Assembly: GCA_033762315.1 (NCBI GenBank)
Contig: JANRLS010000221.1
Coordinates: forward strand, 1-24,481
Source: CAYLLN01 sp033762315
GTDB lineage: Bacteria > Planctomycetota > Planctomycetia > Pirellulales > Pirellulaceae
DNA length: 24,481 bases
Direction of reading: 5' to 3'
Both the position numbers and the translations under genes were made by a program. Positions 14,055 through 22,668 of this stretch are shown here, in pieces (positions within the stretch are counted from its first letter, which is position 1; every line of letters begins with the position of its first letter). The notes beneath the pieces were generated by a model. The model did not search any database. It saw nothing but the letters and a program-made list of their open reading frames with translations, and had not been told where the DNA came from.

Positions 14055-15032
14055 ATGGCGCAGCTTTTTGCCGGACGGGGCATTTCCGCGCACCGTCGGC
14101 CGGGATTCACTCTGGTCGAGTTGCTGGTCGTCATCGCGATCATCGGTGTGCTGGTCGCGATCCTGTTGCCCGCCGTTCAAGCGGCTCGCGAGGCTTCGCG
14201 GCGCAGTTCGTGCGGCAACAAGTTGCGACAACTGATGATCGCGGCCCACAACTATCACGATAGCCAGAGACAATTGCCGACGGGGGCGATTAACACCCGT
14301 CCCAATACCGTGTGGGATGAGCCCACCAAGCAATGCGACGGCCACGCCGCGAATTGGCTGGTGCTCATTCTGCCGCAACTAGAGCGCAACGAGCTGTATG
14401 ACGACTACACCAAGCAGTACCGGGCGAATCCGAACTGCGCGCTCGACGAATGCAACGACGTGGACGCGTATGCCCGATTGTGGCTGCCGATTGCGGCCTG
14501 CCCGAGCAATCCCGTCAACAAGACCGACGACATCGTCATCGACGACATGGAATCGCTGGCCCGCGGCAACTATGCCGCCTGTTTTGGTGCCGGCAATTTG
14601 AATCAGTCGTGGAGCAATATCAACATGTTTGGCGCGTTTAGCATCAATGCCCGCGTCAACTTCTCGGACGTGACCGATGGCACTTCGAGCACGCTCGCGC
14701 TGTCGGAGGTCAAATCGTCCATCGCCAATACGGACAGCCGGGGAATCTGGGCCATGTACTCGATGGGGTCTTCGACATTCAGCGTGGGACGAGGTCCGAA
14801 TTCGCCCGTCGGCGATCTCACCCCTGCCTGCAATGACACGAAAGTCGGCCCGTGTGCGGCCAGTGTCACGCTGCTCGGAACGCAAATCGCCGCGGCCCGC
14901 AGCTATCATCCGGGGGGGGTGATGGTCGCCCACGTCGATGCCTCGGTCCGCTTCGTTGCCAATTCTATCAATCCCACCCTCTGGACTGCCTTGGGCACCC
15001 GCGCCGGCACTGAAGTTGTTACCAATTATTGA
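14055..15032 (+). CDS. DUF1559 family prepilin-like protein
   Basis: The protein has 325 residues. A short leader ends in RRPG17, followed by FTLVELLVVIAIIGVLVAIL with Glu at mature position 5, the class III (type IV pilin-like) cleavage and methylation signal. The helix runs into the DUF1559 motif LPAVQAAREASRR. The body has the usual features of this planctomycete family (NNxxQLxxAxHNYHD-like segment CGNKLRQLMIAAHNYHD, DGTSSTLALSEV). The C-terminal H-X9-DG motif appears as HPGGVMVAHVDA, with Ala for Gly. These proteins are thought to be pseudopilin-like secreted or surface proteins, present in many paralogues; individual roles are mostly unknown. AAGGA lies 8 bases before the start. Confidence 0.95.
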   Translation: MAQLFAGRGISAHRRPGFTLVELLVVIAIIGVLVAILLPAVQAAREASRRSSCGNKLRQLMIAAHNYHDSQRQLPTGAINTRPNTVWDEPTKQCDGHAANWLVLILPQLERNELYDDYTKQYRANPNCALDECNDVDAYARLWLPIAACPSNPVNKTDDIVIDDMESLARGNYAACFGAGNLNQSWSNINMFGAFSINARVNFSDVTDGTSSTLALSEVKSSIANTDSRGIWAMYSMGSSTFSVGRGPNSPVGDLTPACNDTKVGPCAASVTLLGTQIAAARSYHPGGVMVAHVDASVRFVANSINPTLWTALGTRAGTEVVTNY

Positions 15033-15056
15033 CGACCCGACAGCCCGCCACGAGAG

Positions 15057-15086
15057 TTGACTTCCCCCCGCCGGGCGGCACAGAAT
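15057..15086 (+). promoter_or_regulatory. Possible promoter of the DUF1592-DUF1552 unit
   Basis: TTGACT (15057-15062), 18 bases, then CAGAAT (15081-15086), 80 bases before the start codon. The match is 5 of 6 and 4 of 6 to the sigma-70 hexamers, so it is only a candidate. Confidence 0.3.
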
Positions 15087-15166
15087 AATGGAGCTGCGCC
15101 GCCAGATTGCCGCACCTTTGACCCGCCGCGCCCGCCGCACGCCTTTCCCTTCCGGACCACTGCCGA

Positions 15167-17290
15167 ATGAAATTCCCTGTCCTTGCTGCGCTGGTGGGAT
15201 TGGCATTTGCCGCCGCCAGCCTGGGCGCTGATTCGCCCCCCTTCGAGGCGCTCGTCAAGCCTTTTTTGGCGGCACACTGCACGAAATGCCACGGTCCCCG
15301 GAAACAAGAGGCAGAACTGCGGCTGGACGACCTGAAACCGGCCGCGGAGCAGGATTGGGAACGCTGGAGCGCGATTCGCGATCAGCTGCGCGAGGGCTTG
15401 ATGCCTCCCGCCGACGAGCCCCGTCCGAACACTGCGCAGGCGCGAGCCGTGATCGAGTGGATAGCGGCCCAAACCAGCGGCCATGTGGCCCGGCTTCCCA
15501 ATCAAGGCAACCTGATCGCCCATGAATTGCTGTTCGGGCCGCCGGCCGAAGGGACCGCGGCGTCGTCCGCTGCCCCGCGACTCTGGCGGCTCAGCCCCGA
15601 AGGGTATTTGGGCTTTGTGCGCGATGTTCACCGCGGCCGCGCCGACGGCATCGTGCAGCCTTTCACGCTGATTCCCGAGCGGGGAATCAAGGACTATGCC
15701 GGTTTATACGCCATTGACGAAGCGAGCACCGAGATTTTGCTCCGCAATGCGGCGGTGATTGTCGAGGGGCAGTCGGCCCACGAATTCAAGGACGGGAAGC
15801 TATCGGGCAAGAACGATACCGTTCGCGAGCTCGTTCAGTTGATGCATCCGACGACTCCCCCCACTCCGGCCCAGCTCTCGGCGGCGGTGCAAGCGCAATT
15901 TCGCCTCGCCATTGGCCGCGCGGCGACCGACGACGAAACCCATCGCTTCCTCGGTCTTTATGAAAAATGCGCGGTCGGGGGCGATCATCGGGCCGCGGCC
16001 AAGATCATGCTGCAAGCGATTTTGCTCCGGACCGACGCGATGTATCGCTCCGAAATCGGCGGCGGCCAGGCCGACGGACTTGGCCGGCGAATGCTCGCCC
16101 CGCGTGAGCTCGCCCGGGCCCTCAGCCTCGCCCTGACCGACCGCCGCGACTCCACCTTGCTGCAAGTGGCCGACAAGGGGGAACTGGCGAACCGCGAGCA
16201 AGTTGCCGACCAGATCGAGCGAATGTGGAGCAACCCCAAGATCGAAAAGCCGCGGCTCTTGCGGTTTTTTCGCCAGTACTTTGAATACGACCGGGCCCTC
16301 GATGTTTTCAAGGACAAGCCCCCAGGATTCGTCCATGAGCCGCGGGCCTTGGTGGCCGATACCGACCGCCTTGTGCTGCATATCCTGGCGGAGGATCGCG
16401 ACGTATTCCGACGCTTGCTAACGACGCCGCGGTCGTTCGTCAATTTCGTCACCCGCGAGAACAAGCAAACCCGCGTTTGGGATGTTCCCGCGCAGGCCGT
16501 CGTGCTCAATCCCAACAACAACAAAGGACAGCAAGGACTGGAGTATGTCTATGGCATCCCCGCCTGGACCCCCGAGCAGCCAGTGACCATGCCCGCGGGG
16601 ACGCGGCTTGGGATCCTCATGCAGCCGAGCTGGCTGATCGCCTTCAGCACCAATTTCGAGAACGACCCCGTCCGCCGCGGTCGCTGGATTCGCGAGCGCC
16701 TGCTCGGAGGCACCGTGCCCGACCTGCCGATTGGGGTCGTCGCCCAAGTTCCCGACGAGCCGCACCGCACCTTTCGCGACCGGCTGACGGTAACTCGCGC
16801 CGCGCAGTGCTGGAAGTGCCACCAAAAGATGGACGAGCTCGGCCTCCCCTTCGAGAATTTCGACCATTTCGGCCGCTTTCGGACCACCGAAACGGTGCAT
16901 GATCCGGAGGCCACCGCCAAAAACGTCGATAAAAAGGGGCAGCCCTTGGGACCGGTCACGCGCGAAGTCGAACTGCTGACGACCGGCCTCATCGCCGACA
17001 GCGGCTTCGCGGCGCTCGATGGCCCCGTCGCCGACCCGCGCGAGCTCGTTACCAAAATTGCCGCCTCCGAGCGGGCTCGGCAGGTGTTCGTGCGGCATGT
17101 GTTTCGCTATTTTCTGGGCCGTAACGAATCACTCTCCGACGCCCGCACGCTGCAAGCGGCCGACCGGGCCTATGTCGAATCGGACGGGAGCTTTCGCGCC
17201 TTGGTTACCGCGCTGCTCACCTCCGATTCGTTCCTTTATCGCTATCCGTCGCCGACTCAGGCGCTCTCCTCCACGGAGCCCACCCCATGA
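15167..17290 (+). CDS. Secreted cytochrome-like protein, DUF1592/DUF1588/DUF1585 family
   Basis: The protein has 707 residues. The signal peptide ends near Gly20-Ala21. A PSCyt1-type haem motif follows (C38-T-K-C41-H42). A divergent middle part contains DUF1595-like (FRLAIGRAATDDE) and DUF1592-like segments (ELARALSLALTDR, LRFFRQYFEYDRALD). A DUF1588 part has FENDPVRRGRWIRERLLG and a second CXXCH (C548-W-K-C551-H552, then FENFDHFGRFR). It ends with DUF1585 (FVRHVFRYFLGRNESL, LLTSDSFLYR). The family is planctomycete-typical, exported, and of unproven function; the two CXXCH sites suggest c-type haem. The N-terminal DUF1587 region looks weakly conserved. No clear ribosome binding site is seen. 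Its stop overlaps the next start (ATGA), so it is coupled to the DUF1552 gene, the usual partner. Confidence 0.92.
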   Translation: MKFPVLAALVGLAFAAASLGADSPPFEALVKPFLAAHCTKCHGPRKQEAELRLDDLKPAAEQDWERWSAIRDQLREGLMPPADEPRPNTAQARAVIEWIAAQTSGHVARLPNQGNLIAHELLFGPPAEGTAASSAAPRLWRLSPEGYLGFVRDVHRGRADGIVQPFTLIPERGIKDYAGLYAIDEASTEILLRNAAVIVEGQSAHEFKDGKLSGKNDTVRELVQLMHPTTPPTPAQLSAAVQAQFRLAIGRAATDDETHRFLGLYEKCAVGGDHRAAAKIMLQAILLRTDAMYRSEIGGGQADGLGRRMLAPRELARALSLALTDRRDSTLLQVADKGELANREQVADQIERMWSNPKIEKPRLLRFFRQYFEYDRALDVFKDKPPGFVHEPRALVADTDRLVLHILAEDRDVFRRLLTTPRSFVNFVTRENKQTRVWDVPAQAVVLNPNNNKGQQGLEYVYGIPAWTPEQPVTMPAGTRLGILMQPSWLIAFSTNFENDPVRRGRWIRERLLGGTVPDLPIGVVAQVPDEPHRTFRDRLTVTRAAQCWKCHQKMDELGLPFENFDHFGRFRTTETVHDPEATAKNVDKKGQPLGPVTREVELLTTGLIADSGFAALDGPVADPRELVTKIAASERARQVFVRHVFRYFLGRNESLSDARTLQAADRAYVESDGSFRALVTALLTSDSFLYRYPSPTQALSSTEPTP

Positions 17291-18660
17291 CGCTGGAATC
17301 AACTCGCCGCCAATTGCTCAAGTGCCTGGGGACCGGGGCCGCCGGTAGCCTGCTCGCCCCCGTGCTAGGGCAACTGGCCGCCAACGCGGCTGGCGACGCC
17401 GCGGCCAATCGCCCCCGCGTGGTGTTCGTCATGCAAAGCAACGGCATGAACCCGAATCACCTGGTCCCTTCGGGGGTGACGCGCAAGGGGAACAGCCGTT
17501 ATGGTTCCGACACTGAATCGCTCGTCGATTTATCATTAACGGGCCGCGCGCTACACGAGGCTCTCCAGCCACTGGCTGGGCATCAGCAGCGACTAACCCT
17601 CATCCAGAATTTGTCGGGCCGCATTGCCTTGAGCGACCACTCAGCGAACCACGGCGCGCTGGGCTGTTTTCCCGCCAATAAGGGGCCGATGGCGCAAACG
17701 ATCGACCTGGCCCTGGCCGCCGCGCTTCCCGGTGTTTTCAGGCATGTCGGCCTTGGACTTGGCGAATCGATCGGCACCGCCTATAGCTACTCGGCAGCCG
17801 GACCGGGGCAAGCGACGCCGATCCTCTGCTCGCCGGAGCTCGCCTATAAGTCGCTGTTTGGCAGCGTCGCGCAAGATGCCGGGCAGCGCGAATTCGACCA
17901 CCGCACGAACCTGCTCGATTTTCTGGCGGACGACGTCGCCCGTGCTCGCAGTGAGCTTGCCGGCGAAGAGCGGCACAAGCTCGACCGTTATTTGGAGGCG
18001 TTCGAGTCGCTGCGCGATCGGCAAGGAAAGATCGAGGCGATGCGCGAGGATATCCGCCGCGGCGCGCCGCAATTCGGCGCGAAGCTGCAATCGACCACCT
18101 CGAGCGTCATTTTGGAGGCCCAATTCGAGCTCGCCGCCGCAGCCCTCGTCACCGGGTTGACGAACGTCGTCACGCTCACTTCCGGCGAAGGAGGCCAACG
18201 CTTTGGCAAATTCCCGGAACTCGGCATACCCGGGCTGCATCACATCGGCCACGGTGGCTCGTTCGAAGACAAAACCGCCGAGCAGTGCTTCGTCGAGCTG
18301 CGCCAATTGCACACGCGCCTGATCGCGGGGCTGGCCGACCGGCTGCAAAGCGTGCCCGAAGGGAATGGCACGATGCTCGACAACACGCTGATCGTTTATC
18401 TCAGCGATTCGGGCGAGGGGCATCATCCTTCGCTCTACCAGTGGCCGGTGGTGCTGCTGGGCAACCTGGGGGGCCGGTTGCGAGCGGGCAATCGGTATCT
18501 GGATTTTCCTAAGTATCAGGTCCGCGGCCACCGGACGATGGCCAACTTGTACTGCACGCTGCTGCACGCCGTCGGCCAGCCGCGCGATTCGTTCGGCGTC
18601 GCCGATCCCGGTCTTAAGGATTTCGACCAAACCGGCCCGCTGGCTGAACTGCTGAGTTAG
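17287..18660 (+). CDS. DUF1552 family Tat-exported protein
   Basis: The protein has 457 residues. The N-terminus has a twin-arginine signal (STRRQLLKCLGTGAAGSLLAP). DUF1552 follows with VVFVMQSNGMNPNHLVP, LIQNLSG, SDHSANHGALGCF, PILCSPELAYKSLFG, LDRYLEAFESLRDRQ and the C-terminal VYLSDSGEGHHPSLYQWPVVLLGNLGG. DUF1552 proteins belong near the alkaline-phosphatase/sulfatase-like DUF1501 group and are nearly always encoded with a DUF1592-type partner. The molecular function is unproven. The ATG overlaps the upstream stop by 4 bases. No frameshift is seen. Confidence 0.92.
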   Translation: MTLESTRRQLLKCLGTGAAGSLLAPVLGQLAANAAGDAAANRPRVVFVMQSNGMNPNHLVPSGVTRKGNSRYGSDTESLVDLSLTGRALHEALQPLAGHQQRLTLIQNLSGRIALSDHSANHGALGCFPANKGPMAQTIDLALAAALPGVFRHVGLGLGESIGTAYSYSAAGPGQATPILCSPELAYKSLFGSVAQDAGQREFDHRTNLLDFLADDVARARSELAGEERHKLDRYLEAFESLRDRQGKIEAMREDIRRGAPQFGAKLQSTTSSVILEAQFELAAAALVTGLTNVVTLTSGEGGQRFGKFPELGIPGLHHIGHGGSFEDKTAEQCFVELRQLHTRLIAGLADRLQSVPEGNGTMLDNTLIVYLSDSGEGHHPSLYQWPVVLLGNLGGRLRAGNRYLDFPKYQVRGHRTMANLYCTLLHAVGQPRDSFGVADPGLKDFDQTGPLAELLS

Positions 18661-18733
18661 TCGCGCGGCGAACGGCGGTTGCTCGTCGGCCTTCGAATAC
18701 CTGAAATGGAGCGTCCATCCGGAGTTTGCCGTC

Positions 18734-19891
18734 ATGCCTGGCTATGCCGGTTGGCTGCTATTGCTGGGGGTCTTGGGAACGGCGGCCGCTAGTGCCGCCG
18801 AGCCAGAGCCACCTTATAAAACCCACTTTCGCCCGATCAACGTCCATTTGCACTGCGGCCAGCCGAGCGCAGCGGCGGTGCGGGCGGAGTTGGCGGTGTG
18901 CGACCGGACGGGGATCGACAAGGTGGTCATTCTCGACGGCGGCTCCCCGCCTGGTTCGCTCCCCAAGTGGCTCGAACTCAAGCGGCAGTTTTCCGATCGG
19001 CTGATCGTGTTCTATAAGCTCGATCTGCGGAATGTCGCCCGGCCAGGCTTTTTCGTCGACATCGTGACCGAGCTGGAAGAGGCGGCACAATCGGGTGTGC
19101 AGGGGGTCAAGGTCTGGAAAGACCTCGGCATGTACAACCAAGACGGCGAAGGGAAGCTGCTGGCAATGGACGACCCGCGGCTTGATCCGTTTTTCGCTCG
19201 CTGCGGCGAACTCGGCCTGCCGGTGATGATTCACGCCGCCGACCCGCGCGAATATTGGCACCCGCTCACATATCACAGCCTGCACTATGGCCTCCGAACC
19301 GAAGCCGACCAGCACTATCACAATCCCGCCATGCCGAAGTGGGAAGAGCTGATTCGCCAGCGCGATCATGTGCTGGAAAAACACCCGCGAACCAACTTTA
19401 TCGGGGCGCATCTCGGCAGCCTCTGCCAAGACTTGGAGCGGCTCGGCCGGACCTTCGAGAAGCATCCGAATTTCCATGCCGACTGCGCCGCCCGGCTCCG
19501 GTTTCTGGGCCGGCTGAATCCGCCGGCGGTCCGGGCATTTTTCATCAAGTATCAAGATCGGCTGCTGTTTGGCACCGACGACGGCATCCTGAGCAAGGGA
19601 CGCCGGCCAGGCCAGGCGGGCAACATTTCGCTCTATCCGGCCGACGATCCGAACTGGCTGTGGCACGATCCGGCCGACGAGGCCGCGGTGCGCGACTGGA
19701 AAGAGAAGCACACCTGGTTTTACAGCCAGTATTTGCAGTATTTCGAGACCGACCGGCTCGACCTTTCCGACCCCAGCCGCAGCGGTGGCGCGTGGCTGCG
19801 GATTCCCGCCGTGCAGCTGCCCGCCGAAGTGCTCGAAAAGTTCTATCGCACCAACGCCGAGCGGTTGATACCGGGGTTGCGGGCGAAGTGA
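18734..19891 (+). CDS. Secreted amidohydrolase (amidohydrolase-2 type)
   Basis: The protein has 385 residues. The signal peptide is MPGYAGWLLLLGVLGTAAASAAEP. The metal site follows the amidohydrolase pattern: H38-L-H40 in NVHLHCG, H167 in VMIHAADP, H226 in FIGAHLGS and D282 in LLFGTDDG. This fits the PF04909 group (decarboxylases and hydrolases using one metal). The substrate is unknown; export suggests action on an environmental or cell-surface compound. GGAG lies 9 bases before the ATG. It is 73 bases after the DUF1552 gene on the same strand and probably co-transcribed. It converges on the CHAD gene with only 12 bases between stops. Confidence 0.9.
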   Translation: MPGYAGWLLLLGVLGTAAASAAEPEPPYKTHFRPINVHLHCGQPSAAAVRAELAVCDRTGIDKVVILDGGSPPGSLPKWLELKRQFSDRLIVFYKLDLRNVARPGFFVDIVTELEEAAQSGVQGVKVWKDLGMYNQDGEGKLLAMDDPRLDPFFARCGELGLPVMIHAADPREYWHPLTYHSLHYGLRTEADQHYHNPAMPKWEELIRQRDHVLEKHPRTNFIGAHLGSLCQDLERLGRTFEKHPNFHADCAARLRFLGRLNPPAVRAFFIKYQDRLLFGTDDGILSKGRRPGQAGNISLYPADDPNWLWHDPADEAAVRDWKEKHTWFYSQYLQYFETDRLDLSDPSRSGGAWLRIPAVQLPAEVLEKFYRTNAERLIPGLRAK

Positions 19892-19903
19892 GGGGGAAGG
19901 AAA

Positions 19904-20830
19904 TCACCCCAGCCCAATTGCCTGCTCCCACATCTTTTGTAACCGCTGTTGCCGAGCTTGAGTCCACCAGCGGGCAAAGGCGCGGCGTTCGTGGGCGAGT
20001 TGCTTTTTCTCGGCGGCAAGGGCGGCCCGCAAGGCGCGCTGCTGGGGGCCGGGTTCGGCTTTCGCGAGCCAACCTTGCAGGCGATCAACCCCCGCCAGCC
20101 GATCGCACACGATGCCGAGCCGGTCTTGCAGTTGACTCAGGGCCTCGCATAGCCGTTGGCAGCGGCGGGCGGGGATCGCCGCTGCTGATAGCTCCAGGGC
20201 ATAGCGCAGCCGCTTGCCCGCGATCCGCGTTTGGTGCAGGGCCTGGTCGCCGACCAGCTTGCCGGTCGCAAGGGGGAAGAATTTTTTCCCCAGCGGCGCG
20301 AGTTGCTGGCGGCACCACGGACCAAACGGCGGCCGGATCGATTTCGTTCCGCCGCGCCAGCCAATCTTCTGCCGCAGCTTTTTCCCCTGGCGAACCAGCT
20401 TCGGGCGGGTGACCAGCTTGGCGTGGAGCTTCGTCAGTTTGCCGAGCGCCCGCTCGCGGCGGCGAAGGATTTTTTTCGCCAGCTCGGCCAGGCCGTTTTT
20501 GCTCGTCGTCGGCAGGCCGGCGAGTAAAATGTCGCAATCGCGCGCTTCCCCGGCCACGCCGCGAATTTCCTTCAGCTTGGCCGCCAGCCACTTCGCCTGT
20601 CTGCGCGGCAGGACGGGGGCGAACAGCTTGAGCGCCGCTCCGGAGCGCCGCGTCCAGACCCGCAGCTGATGCACTCCCTCGACATTCATCCGCTCGCGCT
20701 TGCCGTGCCGAGCGGCTTGGCCAAAAAAATGGACCACCGCGGCTAGACGGACCTTCAGCGCTTGCCGGGCGACCCGCGGAACGGGATCGTCCGACTGAAC
20801 GTCGGTCAGCCATTTATCGAAACTGGGCAT
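19904..20830 (-). CDS. CHAD domain protein
   Basis: The protein has 308 residues. It contains the two CHAD half-repeat signatures: VHQLRVWTRRSGAALKLF (about 53-70) and LHQTRIAGKRLRYALEL (about 198-214), with helices very rich in Lys and Arg between and after them. CHAD domains are all-helical, positively charged modules that bind inorganic polyphosphate and target proteins to polyphosphate granules. The chosen start is ATG at 20830; TTG at 20839 is possible, and neither has a clear ribosome binding site, which fits coupling to sixA 28 bases upstream. CHAD next to a SixA-type phosphatase is a recurring neighbourhood. Confidence 0.92.
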   Translation of the reverse strand: MPSFDKWLTDVQSDDPVPRVARQALKVRLAAVVHFFGQAARHGKRERMNVEGVHQLRVWTRRSGAALKLFAPVLPRRQAKWLAAKLKEIRGVAGEARDCDILLAGLPTTSKNGLAELAKKILRRRERALGKLTKLHAKLVTRPKLVRQGKKLRQKIGWRGGTKSIRPPFGPWCRQQLAPLGKKFFPLATGKLVGDQALHQTRIAGKRLRYALELSAAAIPARRCQRLCEALSQLQDRLGIVCDRLAGVDRLQGWLAKAEPGPQQRALRAALAAEKKQLAHERRAFARWWTQARQQRLQKMWEQAIGLG

Positions 20831-20858
20831 ACCGGGCAACTTGGGAAAGCTGGGGAAA

Positions 20859-21347
20859 TCATTCTAGCTCGCCCGGCTGCCAGATGTGACCCAGTTGCCC
20901 TTGAGACGACGAAATTTCTCCCCAGGCTTCGATGGGGAGGTCGATCTTTGCCAACGCGGCGGTCGAAAGGGGGGCATAGGCTCCGGTCAGCGCTTCGAGC
21001 AGCTCCTCAAGCCCCGGATTGTGCCCCACCAGCAGCACCCGGCCGCAGGTTGCGGTCAGGCCCGCGAGAACCTGCATCAGCTTGGCGGCATCGGCTTCGT
21101 AGAGCTCCCCGGTGATGCGGGTTTCTCCCCGGTAGCCGCTGGCTTGGATCACGTGCTCGGCCGTTTTGCGAGCTCGGCGGGCCGAGGACACCACGATCAA
21201 ATCCGGCAGCAGCCCTTCGTCGCGCAGCAGCTCCCCCATGCGGGGCGCGTCGCGCTTGCCCCGCTTATTCAGCGGGCGGTCGTGGTCGTCCTGATCCGAG
21301 TCTTTCCAACTCGACTTGGCATGTCGCAGAAGCAGCAAGGTTTTCAT
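20859..21347 (-). CDS. sixA: SixA-like phosphohistidine phosphatase (histidine phosphatase superfamily)
   Basis: The protein has 162 residues, the normal SixA length. The catalytic signature is LRHAKSSW (R8, H9). SSARRARKTAEH holds the second catalytic Arg region and VGHNPGLEEL the second catalytic His (H109). SixA of Escherichia coli removes phosphate from phosphohistidine in HPt or PTS proteins. This could in principle act on HPt domains such as that of the Amt kinase elsewhere in the window, but nothing here shows it. It lies 59 bases after moxR and 28 bases before the CHAD gene on the same strand. Confidence 0.9.
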   Translation of the reverse strand: MKTLLLLRHAKSSWKDSDQDDHDRPLNKRGKRDAPRMGELLRDEGLLPDLIVVSSARRARKTAEHVIQASGYRGETRITGELYEADAAKLMQVLAGLTATCGRVLLVGHNPGLEELLEALTGAYAPLSTAALAKIDLPIEAWGEISSSQGQLGHIWQPGELE

Positions 21348-21406
21348 CGCCGCATTATTACGAAACGGCGAGCGCTGTAAATCGGCGGGGGAGTCGCTGG
21401 ATCGAC

Positions 21407-22483
21407 TTACGACGCGAAAATCTTCTTGAACCGGGCGTCGCTCGTCAGCTCGTCTTCCTTGGTCGGCGTGCTAGCGATCAGTCGCTCGATGATCTTATCG
21501 GGCGAAACGCCATCGCTTTGGGCCGCGAAGTTGACCACGATGCGATGGCGAAGCACGGGCTTGGCCAGGGCTTGAATGTCGTCGGTGCTGACATGCGACC
21601 GGCCGCGCAAGAGGGCCCGCGCCTTGCCGCCGAGAATCAAAAACTGCACCGCGCGGGGACCGGCCCCCCAGCCGATCTGGTCGTTCACAAAGTCGGGCAC
21701 GCCGGTCTGGCCGACGCGCGTTTGCCGCACCAGCGACAGGGCATAGCGAATGATGTGGTCGCTGACCGGCACCTCGCGCACGGTCCGCTGCAGTTCGATG
21801 ATCTCTTGCCCCGTCAGCACCGGCTGGATGTGGTCGGTTTGGATGGCGGTGGTGCGGCGGGCGACCTCGAACTCCTCTTGAAAGTTCGGATAGTTCACGA
21901 ACACCTTGAACATGAACCGGTCTTGCTGCGCTTCGGGCAGGGGATACGTTCCCTCTTGCTCGATCGGGTTTTGCGTGGCGAGCACGAAAAACGGATCGGT
22001 CAGCGGATGTCGTTGGCGGCCGACCGTCACTTGCCGCTCTTGCATCGCTTCCAGCAGGGCGGCTTGGGTTTTGGGGGGCGTGCGGTTGATTTCGTCGGCG
22101 AGGACGATGTTGCTGAAAAGAGGCCCTTCGAGAAACCGCCGCTCGCGATTGCCCGTCGAGCGGTTTTCTTCGAGAATTTCCGTGCCGGTGATGTCGGCGG
22201 GCATCAGATCGGGAGTGAACTGCACGCGGCTGAAGGTCAGGTTCAGCGCCTTGGCTAGCGTGCTGATGAGCAGCGTTTTGGCGAGGCCGGGCACCCCTTC
22301 GAGCAGGCAATGGCCGCGGGCAAACATGCAGATCAGCAGTTCCTCGATCACCCCCTGCTGGCCGACGATGACCTGCGAAAGCTGCTCGACGATTTTCTCC
22401 CGAGCGTCGTTCAGCCGGCGAATGGCGGTCGATTCGGCGATGGTCGCTTTCACGACATCCGCTTGGCTGGGACCGGTTGACAT
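21407..22483 (-). CDS. MoxR family AAA+ ATPase
   Basis: The protein has 358 residues. Walker A is GVPGLAKT (63-70) and Walker B is IVLADE (126-131). Sensor 1 lies in LATQNPIEQEGTYPLPEAQ, with Arg finger R189 in QQDRF. The C-terminal lid has the usual MoxR helices (WGAGPRAVQFLI, HVSTDDIQALAKPVLRHRI). MoxR ATPases act as chaperones for protein or metal-cofactor maturation, usually with DUF58 and von Willebrand A proteins encoded next door. No such partners are seen downstream here, where sixA and CHAD follow. The start ATG at 22483 has AAGGA 7 bases upstream; the longer upstream open frame is non-coding in character. Confidence 0.95.
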   Translation of the reverse strand: MSTGPSQADVVKATIAESTAIRRLNDAREKIVEQLSQVIVGQQGVIEELLICMFARGHCLLEGVPGLAKTLLISTLAKALNLTFSRVQFTPDLMPADITGTEILEENRSTGNRERRFLEGPLFSNIVLADEINRTPPKTQAALLEAMQERQVTVGRQRHPLTDPFFVLATQNPIEQEGTYPLPEAQQDRFMFKVFVNYPNFQEEFEVARRTTAIQTDHIQPVLTGQEIIELQRTVREVPVSDHIIRYALSLVRQTRVGQTGVPDFVNDQIGWGAGPRAVQFLILGGKARALLRGRSHVSTDDIQALAKPVLRHRIVVNFAAQSDGVSPDKIIERLIASTPTKEDELTSDARFKKIFAS

Positions 22484-22668
22484 CGGGATTTCCTTGGGGG
22501 TTGTGAGCGGGCGGTTGGTGGGACGGCGCGAATTGCCACCCTCTTTAGTGCTGTTCGCCAGCATTAAGTTTAATCGCTGCCGGTGGGGCGTCCAAAAACA
22601 ACTCTTGGGGGTGGTTGTTGGTTCCGTAGGTTCGATATAACCTGTTTCCAGCAAGCAGTTTACGACGT
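22484..22668. other. 185-base gap between the RNase H-like gene and moxR
   Basis: No gene is seen apart from the moxR ribosome binding site. AT-rich patches on the minus strand (GGTTATAT, GATTAAACTTAATG) could belong to a moxR promoter, but no convincing -35/-10 pair was found. Confidence 0.4.

Noticed and set aside
22625..22645. GGTTCGA sequence suggestive of a tRNA T-arm
   Set aside because: No acceptor stem, anticodon arm or CCA context around it; no tRNA was found anywhere in the window.
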